NCBI GenBank assembly: GCA_022316685.1
Contig: JAKJHU010000066.1
Location: 2,521,140 to 2,585,139, forward strand
DNA length: 64,000 nt
Source of the DNA: Progne subis subis
Lineage: Eukaryota; Chordata; Aves; Passeriformes; Hirundinidae
Direction: 5' to 3'
Positions 34,315-44,400 of the stretch are shown one piece after another. The notes beneath the pieces are model-generated. The model searched no databases and was not told the DNA's origin. It saw only the letters and a program-made list of their open reading frames with translations. The position numbers and the translations under genes are program-made. Position 1 is the stretch's first letter; every line of letters begins with the position of its first letter.

Positions 34315-37300
34315 TTGTGTGCATTTTCAAGCTTCTGGAGGCCTGAAATGCTGCGGTGTGTTTAGGAAATCTGTCCGCATGTGTGACAGAGATGTCATTA
34401 AGAAAAATAATATCCCTGAACAGGGAAGACTGGAGGGGGTGGAGAAAGGAGGGAGGTGGAAGACAAGGAAAGCTGCTAAGCTAAGAAATGATGAGGTAAT
34501 GATAACATAATTTCTTAAACTGGCTACTAATTAACCACAACTCCAGAGCTTAGTACTCTGAACCAACTCCATCATAACCCAAAAATCACTTCTGAAAAAA
34601 AAAAAAAGAAATCAGCAGCACATTTTTCAGTGACAGAGTTAGCCAAAGAAACTAATGAATTATACAGACTTTTTTCCCCTTTTATTTTCTCCCCCATACT
34701 TTAAGTTAACACCCCAAAATTTCTTGTGTACACAAGAGACAGAATAAGTGCAATTTTTGATGTGAAGTAAAACAACTAAAGCATAGAGGAAATTCCCTTT
34801 TGGTGCTTCCCTGGCAAAGCCAGAACAGTGCCCAAATCAGCCTGATGTGCAGTCTCAAAGTGCTTTTTGCAGATGAGAGCGAGGAAGAGGAAAGACAAAC
34901 ACAAACACCCTCCCTCACCCAGCTCAGCCTTCTTTGTGCTTTGAGTCACCTGCAGTAGTCAGGGCCACTGGGGTCAGCCTGAGAGGTCTCAGGAGGAAAT
35001 ACAGCACCCTCAGCAGTGGCAAGGCTTGGGCCTGCAGCTCCTGAGGTCCTGGTGCCTTTTTCCATGACTGCAAGATGTCTATATTTAATATTCCTTCCAT
35101 GGGAATAGCTGTGTAAGAAAGCAGGAATCCTTTGCTCATTTAACAGGCATTACCTACAGCCAGTTTTCTTTAGTGAAGGAAGAGGTCCAGACTTCATCCT
35201 GCCCCCCACATTAATTCCACATGCAAAAAGGAATTTTTCTAAGGAGTTACAGTTAAATAAATCCAATCCTTAGACATAATAAGGTGCATTGCAGCACAGC
35301 TTCAATGCAAAACCATACAGCAACAAAAAACAGCCAGTGGCTCAGTAAAGTCAAAGACAAAAACCAAAATAGTTACATTTGCATGAAGGCATAGATATTA
35401 ACTTTTAAAAGCTGACATTAATATTGTGGGGTGGCAAGAAAGGAGGGGATGTCAGCCAGGACATCAAAAAAGGAAAAGAAAAATAATTGTGGCAAAAGTT
35501 CCTCTTTTAATGCTGGACCCCAAATGTTGGTAGCATAGTGTTGGTTGCTTCTGACAACAGAGATATCGAGAGGACAAGTTGATGAGATGTTGCAGTAGAG
35601 AAAGTGGAATATTGAGCCAGGAACATGACAGCAGCCTCTCCAGGACATGGAGAGAAGAGCTGCTTGGGAGACTATGGAAAAAACAGCCAACATCCCAGCC
35701 AGGAGCCACAGAAAGAAATATTTTGGGGAGTGGGGTTTGGGACAGACTTGTTTTGGATACACAAGGAGAGAAGGAGGCCAAGTGCCAGTGAAGGGGGCTG
35801 AGCCCCTCCCTTCCTAGCATTCCACATCGTGCACTGGACTTGTCCCCTTGCTCCTCTCACTGTCTCTGTCTCCCCACAGCACTGCTGAGGACCCACCCTG
35901 GGACCGCAGGACCTTTGGCCATAAAGGAAAAGAGGTATAGGCTAATGAGGGGGCTAAAGCCCCTTTTCTTTCCCCTCTCCTTGTAAACCCACACCTGTGC
36001 ATCCCAGCTGTGTTCACAGCCCAGGTTTTGACTGGAACCTTTCTTTTACATGGTGGAAGGAGCTTACCCGGATGGCAAATCTGGGAGTGCACAAATGAAA
36101 TCAAACTCATGCAGGGGAAATTTTCCTGCCATCAGTGCACATGAGCATGAGCTACTAAACCCTGCCAATCTTCACAGCCAAGGTATTTCCTCCCCATCAC
36201 TCAGCACCAGCTGCAAAGGAGAGGGCACAGAGCTCCTGGCTCCAGCTCAACCTCCACTTTCCAAATGCTACATCCTCCAGGTGAGGGATAATCCATCACG
36301 AGTAGCATCCATTTCAAACTGCTACTCACACCATGCCCTTCATACATTTAACATGAGCAAAATGAGAGATCCAGGAGGGGATCATCAGAGCAGGGGGTTC
36401 AAGTGAGTTGGATTGTGCAGCAGACTTGCTGAATAAAGAAAAAAAAAAAAAAAACAGGCTTGGTTTCTTTTTCTCACTTTCTAGCTTGGTGAGTAATTGA
36501 AAGAAAAGTGTTTCCATGCACCAGGTCTCTGGAGTGCCCTCTGTGAACTTTAGCCACTGTAGGTAGTGAGAGATTCAGATGGTCTGAAGAGTCGTCTGTC
36601 TTTATGAAATGACCTTCTCTTATACCACAGCTTCCACCCCCAGTCTCACATTGTCAGACTCTCCCACCACCAGTGCTTTCTGCAGGTGGCTGCAGCCTGA
36701 CCCTCTCTCAGTCACAGCTTTAGCTCTCATGTCTTTCAAAAACTGGTTTGGTGGTTTGGTGTTGGTTTTTTTGAGATGCAGTAAATATTTACTGGAGTTT
36801 TTCTGCACTTTCTTAAATATTAAAAGAAAAATGAAGAAAAAAATTACCACAAGCAGAAGCTTCAGGAACATCTTTGTGTCATAGGAGAGCAGAAGAGGAC
36901 TAGTTTGCAGCTAAACCAAGGGTTGCTCACGGAAAACAAGGATGAGGTCCCCAGCTCTGATATTTTGTATCAGCTTTGTGAGTTTCTTACCCAGAATGGG
37001 TCCTGCCAAACCTCATACGCCACACATGAGCTTCATTTCTTTGTCCTCTGGTCCATTTTCCCCTCTAGGTGATGATCATCACTTTTGTTGTCACCCTGGC
37101 ATCTCTCTTCTGCCCCAGGCCCAGGTACCGCCAGACACAACCCACGGGCACATCCCACCTTGTTTTGAGGGCTCTGGAGCAGAGCAGAAGCTTCAGCCTG
37201 TGCTGGAAACATCCTCCTCACATACCTGCCACCCACAGGCATTTCCACCACAGGCACAATGCTCCGCTCTGGGTCAGGAAACGTGGATTGGTGACCAGGG

Positions 37301-38222
37301 CGTTATTATGGGGTACAAAAAAGACATTTTCAATGGGTGAATTTCATTTGCTCCTGCCACAAACAGACACCCCTGAAACCCTGCTAAGCAGAAGTCTGAT
37401 GCATCTCTCTCCTCCTAAAAAGCAGAGAAATGCTCAGGTCCTTTTGAGGATCTGGACTCATTTCCAGAAATTGTCAATGTATTTAAGAACTACTGGGCCT
37501 TAACAGCTGAATCAAATAGTGCTTTCATTTTAACATAGCTTTTGAAAGACAAAGATCAAAATGGTGTTTCCTGAAGGCTTTTCTTTTAAATTTTGAAATA
37601 GGAAATTCAAACAAACCAGTTTGGCTTTTAGAAGGTGAGGGTTGTTTTTTGGCTTGTTTTAGTTTGTTTTGTTTTGTTTTCTCCAAAAACATCTGAGCTT
37701 GAATGAATAATTGTTTTCCAAAAAATTCAAGACTTAATATCTTACCAGATTTTATTCAAAGTCATAGTTGAAACTGTCACGAGGTTGTACGAAGCTCTCT
37801 TTAAAAACATGGCACACAAAAACAGGTAGGTTTACTCGAGCAGGGTGATGCCTCTGGTTCTCTCTGACACCAGACAGTCCTGGCAAGAGACAGAACAGGG
37901 CACATCTGAGGAAACCTTCCTATAGTCAGGGTTCTTATCCCACAGTGTTTGAGCAAGAGCTGTGATTCTTTCAGAACTGTAATTCCATCTTGGACCCATG
38001 AAAGGAGTGGAACACCACCGATGCAGCTCCGAGCCACGTACATCCCCCTGGTTGCCCGTAAAGCAGCAGGAGGCTGCCAGGGGGCCACCCAGCACACCAG
38101 TCACACCCCATGCACGGGATGTGCTTCCAGCACCGCTGTCCTCATGCCAGCCCCTCGGCACCCACCCCGCGGCTCCTGTGACACTCACCACGTGCCCCTG
38201 TTCACAGGCTTCACACCGGGGT
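34310..38222. other. Unassigned sequence, CR1-free
   Basis: Nearly 4 kb without a recognised transposon. An A16 run (36439-36454) follows GAATAAAG. A TTTTG-rich stretch lies at 37637-37680. Frames up to 144 codons (37069-37503) have no domain. Two similar GGGGCT...AGCCCC palindromes occur at 35794-35806 and 35950-35963. The 37990-38230 part is GC-richer and carries several CpGs. Confidence 0.42.
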
Positions 38223-38223
38223 G

Positions 38224-38273
38224 TTCATCATTCCTAGGGCCAGCAAACATTCCTGACCCTGAGGAATGATGAA
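38224..38273. other. Imperfect inverted repeat / hairpin
   Basis: Outer arms TTCATCATTCCT (38224-38235) and AGGAATGATGAA (38262-38273) are perfect reverse complements over 12 bp. Inside them, AGGGCCAG (38236-38243) and CTGACCCT (38253-38260) pair with one mismatch. There is one bulged G (38261) and a 9-nt loop (38244-38252). The stem is about 20 bp in total. It does not fall in a recognised transposon, and its role is unknown. Confidence 0.85.
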
Positions 38274-40299
38274 ATCTCTTGCCACCAAGAGTCGCCTGAC
38301 TCCCCTAAGAAATGGGAAGGGAAAAGGAGAGAAAATGTTCCAGACCGCTTCTTCGTGGCTTTATTTGAAGTAGGCAGAGCAGATGGAGGCAGAGCTCTGC
38401 CACTCATAAATAATTTTTCTCCCTTTTTGCATCTGTCTGACTTTGGTAATACTTCGCACAAGCATAGCAAAACCCTCCTTAATGCACTGAGACTTAAAAT
38501 CATAGCTTGTCTTGATTGGAGACTGCGTGTTAGCAGTGCCCAGCTAAGTCAGGGCTTGCATTTTAATTAGAAACTCTAATGGTGAAATAATATGAGAATA
38601 ATCCCAGTAAGTGCTTTGCCTCTGGCAACTGGAGATAATACTGACATTTCAGGTGCTCCCTAGTCTGTATCTAGTTTTTACAATTTTTTGTCCTACAGCA
38701 TCAACTACAGGTCCTTACACCTGATAGACAATATCCTCATGAACAAGCATGTAAGAGGAGTTCATTCCCCTGAAGTGGCATGGTCATGGGTATGTACCTC
38801 ACTGACTGCATTTTGGAAAGCAAAGGGGCAGGGGGTGAGTCAGTGACAGAAGCCCTGGAGGAGTTTTTTCCTTCTGGGGGCTTTGCAGAAAGACTGGGAC
38901 CCCAGCTTTGGGATCAATGCTTCATGGCAGGGAGGTCCTGTTCACCAAGGAAACAGCACTCTGTTCAAGACTGTTATACATCCTGGGGAATTTTATTTTT
39001 TTTTTCCCCTTAAGTTTTTAGACCTACCTTTGAGCTGGTTTGGGACAACAGTTAGCACAGTGGAATTTTGAACACCATTTGGACCATAGAAGATGCCCTA
39101 GAATCACCAGTAATAACCAGTTATCCTCTGCTGTCTTGAAAGCACTACTGGTATATTTTAAAAATATTAAGATTTCTTCTTGGGACTGATATATTTAAAT
39201 ACTACTTTTAAGGCATTTCAGCTTTTTAGACCCTCACTATTGGTGGAGTCAAGTCTGCACTATGGCTAGTTGTGAAATGCAACTGCATGAGACAAAAAAA
39301 TGGAGGAAAAAGCTCACATAAGGATTTAAATGTTATCTGACCCATTATCCTGCACTCACAAAATTATTACAGTCTTGTTTTCAGATATGTCAATGCTGTA
39401 TGCAGGATCTGAGCATCCAGCTGGAATAAATGGGGGAAATAGCAGGAAAAAAAGCTAAAACAACATGCTTAGACATGTACTTGAAGCAATTGCACAAAAA
39501 TACTTTGCTTCACTTGCTTAGGCCAGTCCTCTCTGCCAGTAAACTGGGCAGAATTGTGGTTTAACAGCTTTGCAGATGCTGTGAGGTAGAGAAAAAGCAA
39601 GTGACTCCTCAGGTGTTTGCACTGGTGGCCCTGTCTCTCTCTCTCTCTCTTTCTCCCTGACCTGCTACACCAGAGCCTTCAGTAAAAAAACGGAGAAGTA
39701 CAGAAGCAAAGATGATTCATCAGTACCTGTGCACAGAGATTGTGATGAACAACATGGAGGGAGTCTAAAATGAAGTTCTGTGAAGTGAGAGTGAAAACCA
39801 GCCCAGTAGGGTTTAAAGCTCTTTGCTCTGCAGTTTGAGCTCATGGGTATCCGAGGGGTCAGAAGTCGTTACCAGCTCTGTGGCAATGCTCAGTTAGGCT
39901 CCCAATGTGCAGTTTCTGATGGATTTGGCCACCAAAATCACAGGTTTCTGAAGACCCACTGAGTGCTGGCTGACTAAGCTAAGCACACTGCTTCCTTTGA
40001 AGGTGCCAAACTGCACTAAAAGGAGTTAAAGACACAGGAAATGTTTCCTTTTTCCATTTAGGCAGTTGTTGTCCTTGCCCCAGGGATGTTATATGAGCAT
40101 GAGTGGGAGGGACCCAGACCAGCACCACAGGAGCAGGGTTAAATATCCCTGGAGCTGGTGAAGCGTCCTGCTCGCCATTTCAGCCAGGCCCTCCCTGTAA
40201 TCTGTCAGCTGTCCACTGCCTGCTGTGGACCAGCATCATTAGGCACATGAAAGGAGAAAACAAACATGCCCAAAACCCAAGGAAACAAAGCAAACAGGA
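38274..40299. other. Unassigned sequence
   Basis: No gene recognised. A short (CT)n run lies at 39633-39652. The 38480-38640 stretch has low-CpG, AT-rich text of the kind often seen in conserved non-coding DNA, but this is only an impression. Confidence 0.42.
39633..39652. repeat. (CT)n microsatellite
   Basis: About nine CT dinucleotides, then TTTCTCC. Confidence 0.9.
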
Positions 40300-40495
40300 T
40301 TCATGGTCTAGTGGTTAAAAGGCAAGCGCTGAGCAGTCAGGAGAGCTGGCTTCTCTCTCAGGCTGGGCCACTGTAACTCTTGGTTAGCATCTCCTCCCCG
40401 TGCCTCAGTGTACCCAGCTATAAAAAGGGGAAGGTTAACCCTCCCTGAATACATTAGGAGGGCTTTAAAACACCCACAGCCTAATCAGTGTTACA
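40300..40495 (+). mobile_element. MIR-type SINE, nearly full length
   Basis: The best-preserved SINE in the window. It starts with TGGTCTAGTGGTTA, whose first 11 bases (40304-40314) match the pol III A-box pattern TRGYNNARNNG exactly. It continues with GAGCAGTCAGGAGAGCTGGC, TTCTCTCTCAGGCTGGGCCA, CCCCGTGCCTCAGTGTACCC, AGCTATAAAAAGGGGAAG and CCTCCCTGAATACATTAGGA. The B box is decayed. The family is ancient and shared across amniotes. Confidence 0.88.
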
Positions 40496-41380
40496 GGTTA
40501 TTCCAGCCTTGGCAACCTGGGAAAAATCAAAGCTGATTTATACAGTCGAATCACTGTTGGCACCGACAAACTGGTAGAGACAGTCCTGTCAAGTATCATC
40601 TTTGAAACATAAGGTTTATACATTCATTCCTGTCTTTTTTTTTTTTTTTTTTTGTTCCATGCAGCGGCAGATGGGTACTGCATACAGTGATATCCCCTCA
40701 GTGTGTGCCAAAGTGAATAATGCCAGGGAGTTTCTGCCTAAGGGAAAGGCCACAGTGGAACTTCCCATAGGTCTGCTGCCAGTGGAACCCCAGTGCAGAG
40801 GAGGTTGGTTGGGAGGTGTGTTCACAGCTGAGGTTGCCCAGTAAAGTTCTTCCCTGGTTTTGTCCCCTGTGTCACTAAACCTGACACAATGCTCCTCACA
40901 CACTGGGCACACCATTAAACCCAGGTAGCAGTGAGGGCAGAGGAGAGGAGACCATTTCTGCACATCTCTGTTGGTTAGACTTGTGATTTTTGCCTGTGTT
41001 GAGTTTGGTCACACCTTCTAACTAAGAACACTAACACAGCAACATTTCTTGAAAATCTGAACCAAGGATAGTGACTGCACGGGTTTGTTAAAAAAAACCC
41101 TGCAGCAGCCACACATCACCCTGTTCCTACATGTGACAAATCCAGCAGCACCACCAAACATTCCATTTCTCCTTCAAGCATATTGTGAATTCCAGCCCTA
41201 AACCTTATCTTTTTAGACTTCTCTAAACCTCTGACTTTTCTGGAGCATTTCAGTAGGAGTCTACAGGTTTAATTTTGCATTTATAATCCCAAAATGAATA
41301 GGTTTCTTTACAGAGAGTTCTTGGTAGGCTCTTAATATTGAGGCAAAATATTTTTCTCTAGGCCTTCAGCCAGAAAAGCA
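40496..41380. other. Unassigned sequence
   Basis: Contains a T19 run (40635-40653). Opposing frames of 80 and 115 codons overlap at 40602-40963 and have no domain. Confidence 0.42.
40635..40653. repeat. Poly(T) run, 19 nt
   Basis: Uninterrupted T19 after TGTC. Confidence 0.95.
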
Positions 41381-41500
41381 GTGGAGTCTCCAACCCTGGA
41401 GCTGTCTGAAAGGTGTGTAGATGTGACACTTGGGGACATGGTTTAGTGGTGGCATTGGCAGTGCTGGGTTAATGATGGACTCAATGATCTTAAGGGTCAA
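41381..41500 (+). mobile_element. CR1 LINE fragment without its tail
   Basis: Forward CR1: GTGGAGTCTCCAACCCTGGA, GTGTAGATGTGACACTTGGG, GACATGGTTTAGTGGTGGC, then GATGGACTCAATGATCTTAA and GGGTCAAGAAG. It stops just before the usual TTTTCCAACC and the ATTCTATGATT tail, so it is broken at both ends. A deletion after insertion is the simplest explanation. Confidence 0.88.
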
Positions 41501-43942
41501 GAAGAGGTATGTACTGTGGAAAACCAGGAATTTTTTTCATGAAATTGAAAACCTTCAGGTTAGCCCCACAAACTCTCAAATGGAAAACATTCCATCTACC
41601 CAAGAAATTCAGTTTTCAGACTTTTCCCTCCTTTTCTGACACAGAAAGGTATTTTTCATGGAAAACATGGCAATAAAAAACAACCCACTTCCAGAGAAAA
41701 TTCAATCACACATGATTGGAGCTGCACAGCGCTAATAATGTGTTAGGTACACAAGGTACGTGAGGTACAGATATTAGTCTCTGCCTTTATTCAGGTGTTT
41801 AGGATATTGACTGCTTGAGGAAAAGGCCCAAATAGCCACTGGAAAATGCTACTTTTTCTTTACTTTCTTACTGGGAAGATGCTTAGGTTTCAGAAAAACC
41901 TGGAGATCACATGATATAGCCCCTCACTCCAAGCAGGGCCATCCTTAGTTAGATCAAAGTGCTTAGTGTCCCATCTGGTCGAATTTTGGATATTCCCAAG
42001 GATGGTGATTTCACAGGTCTCCTTCCCACTGTTTGATCACCCACAAGATGAAAAAAAAAAAGTCCACAATATCTGACTCTCCTCTCTGTTGCCTTAGTTC
42101 TGTTGCTGTGCACTCTGAGAAGAGTTTGATTCAGTCTTTTCCAGACCCCTCACTGCAATGCCCAATCTCATAAGTGATCTTGAATTTTCTCATCTTAAAA
42201 CCCTGAGCCAACCCCGGACCCTCAGCTTCTATTATGCCATGTGCTCCTGACCTTTCATTGGGCTTGTTTCAGTAGGCCCGTCAAAACTTTGATATTCATT
42301 ATTACAGAATATAAATTCCTTTCTACCCATCTTCTTGGTGTATAATCTGGAAGTCCTAGGCACTCACACAGGATGAGCACAGATCCGAATGATGAAGGAT
42401 TTTCCAAGTAACAGTTTCATTCAGAACAGCAATTGAATATTAATTTGCACTTCTTTTATGAGCTCTGTGTTGACTGGCAACTGTTAAGGCTCCGAATCTT
42501 TGGATCAAAGGCCTCATAGAAGTAATTTTAATGTTATTTTTAAAATACAGTTTGTCCTGCTGTTGGTCAACAGCCCAGTACAGCGTTGCCTTTGCTAAAA
42601 TGTTTTCTGAGAAGTCCAAATGGCACATTTTTTTTCTCAGAAAAGGAGGTGGAAGTAAACAATCAGTGGCGTAAACACATAGATCACTTGGCATGGAAAG
42701 TGGAAGCAGAGGACTGTAAAAATGCAGGCTTCGTAATTATATCATCATTTTACTGCCAGTAAAAAAATAGGGAGGGAACAAAATTTTAAAAAGCTGCCTT
42801 CACTAGAATGAAAAACTGGGTCTACTTGCCCACCTAAAGGGTAATAACAGCCATTCTGGGAGTGCTAAACTCTTTGAACTGTGTCTAAGTACCACTTCTG
42901 TTTATTTTAAGGAAGGAAACTGTCAGGTTCTGTTTGTTCGTGGTGAGCCATCCACAATGTGCTTGATGCATTCAGGACTAGTAAAATAGTGGTACATCAA
43001 GTATAGGAAACAAGATGGTTTATCATGGGATTAGTCTTACAGAGATAAAAGTAATCACAGAGCTGCTCAGGACTTCTTGTTTGCTGTGAAACTTGACTAC
43101 AGGAGGTGATGGGTCTTTTCTTTTATGGCTTTTTCTGGTTGAAGAGGGAGGGAAGTGAGGTTAAAATAAAAACTGTTCATCTCTCCCTTATTTTGTTCTT
43201 CCCCATCATTTGGTACTTTGCAAAGGGGCAACTTTATTTTAAGGGTTCATGTTTCTACCTTGCAACAAATCCCAGTCATGATTTTTATGGGCTAATTGCA
43301 TTCCTGAACAGGTCACGAACTCTGGTCTGTTTTATTTCTATTCCTGATTTTAATTTTAGTTTTAAAAAAATAGTAAAAGTGAATTGATGCAACTAAGATC
43401 ATGCTTTTACTCACAGTGCTTGTGTTATGGGACCAGTCATTTACTGCTTCAGGGAATCAGGTGTTTTATAAAACAACTGGCACGGCTTATCAGCTAATTG
43501 TCTGGTGCCAGAGTTCCTTTATTTATGAGAAAATTTATTTTTGATGGATTTTTAACCTTTAATGCACAGTGGCAACACCTCTTGGGGATACCATCCACAA
43601 GCCAGATCATTCTTCCACTCTTTATTTTTACCTCTTTACTTTGAGCTCCTATATTGCACAGAAGACACATCAGAACTCTGGGAGAATGTTGTCTAATGGA
43701 ATGTAAATGAATCTCCAGGCAGTACAGGATTGTTGCATGAAGATTTGGACCTTAGAGAGGATGGGATATGTCTGGTTTTATTTTCATATCCAGAGAGCTG
43801 AGCTCTCCTCTCTGTCTGTTCAAACACCAGCACATGGCAGTGGTTGAGACAAGCCTGGATTTCAAACCGTATCAAAAAGAATGGTCCAGAATTCACAGAG
43901 AGCTCTTTGGGACAGGATGACCCTTACAGGAAAGTCCTGAGG
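41501..43942. other. Unassigned AT-rich sequence
   Basis: No gene or repeat recognised. The longest frames are 84-93 codons without domains. The 42400-42560 stretch is non-repetitive and could be conserved. Confidence 0.42.
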
Positions 43943-43974
43943 AAAAAAAAAAAAAAAGAAAAAAAAAAAAAAAA
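43943..43974. repeat. Poly(A) run with one G
   Basis: A15, a single G, then A16, preceded by GAGG. Confidence 0.95.
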
Positions 43975-44375
43975 GGAGACAATTAAAAAGTAATAAGAAT
44001 TAAAAATAAAGTTTTTATCTTTTGTACTGGTAAATGTCAGATTTCCATATGGTTCTAGTGCTGCTTAACAGAAAAGTGATTGGGGTTTCCTCTGTTTTGC
44101 ATTGGTCCTTTCAGCTCTAAGTTCTGCTGGTTAGGAGCAGTCTATGTGGCAATTATTTTTGTTGATAAGTTCTGAAGGAACAAAAAATGTAGTGTACAAC
44201 ACAGAAAAGACAAAATTACCTGCATTTAGGTAAGTTCCATGTGGGATGAATCTATCTCAGCTGTCTTGAGATAACTGGGACAGGAGCCTACCCCCAAGTG
44301 AATGTCTAGGATACCATCATAGTGAGATCTAATCATTGGAGGAAAACATCTGATTTCTCCACTTTTGAAGGGGGG

Positions 44376-44400
44376 AAAAAAAAAAAAAAAAAAAAAAAAA
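44376..44400. repeat. Poly(A) run, 25 nt, after a G-run
   Basis: A25 directly preceded by a run of G. The same G-run then A-run order is seen at 63.79 kb. Confidence 0.95.

Noticed and set aside
33013..35384. Two perfect octamer (ATTTGCAT) sites as a regulatory pair
   Set aside because: About two matches are expected by chance in 64 kb on two strands, and they lie 2.4 kb apart.
36439..36454. Processed pseudogene tail (AATAAAG before A16)
   Set aside because: The sequence to the left shows no recognisable mRNA-derived coding part, and AATAAA next to an A-run is common by chance.
40300..40375. Functional tRNA gene
   Set aside because: An A box is present, but the B box is decayed and no cloverleaf or acceptor stem forms. 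Downstream blocks identify it as a MIR.
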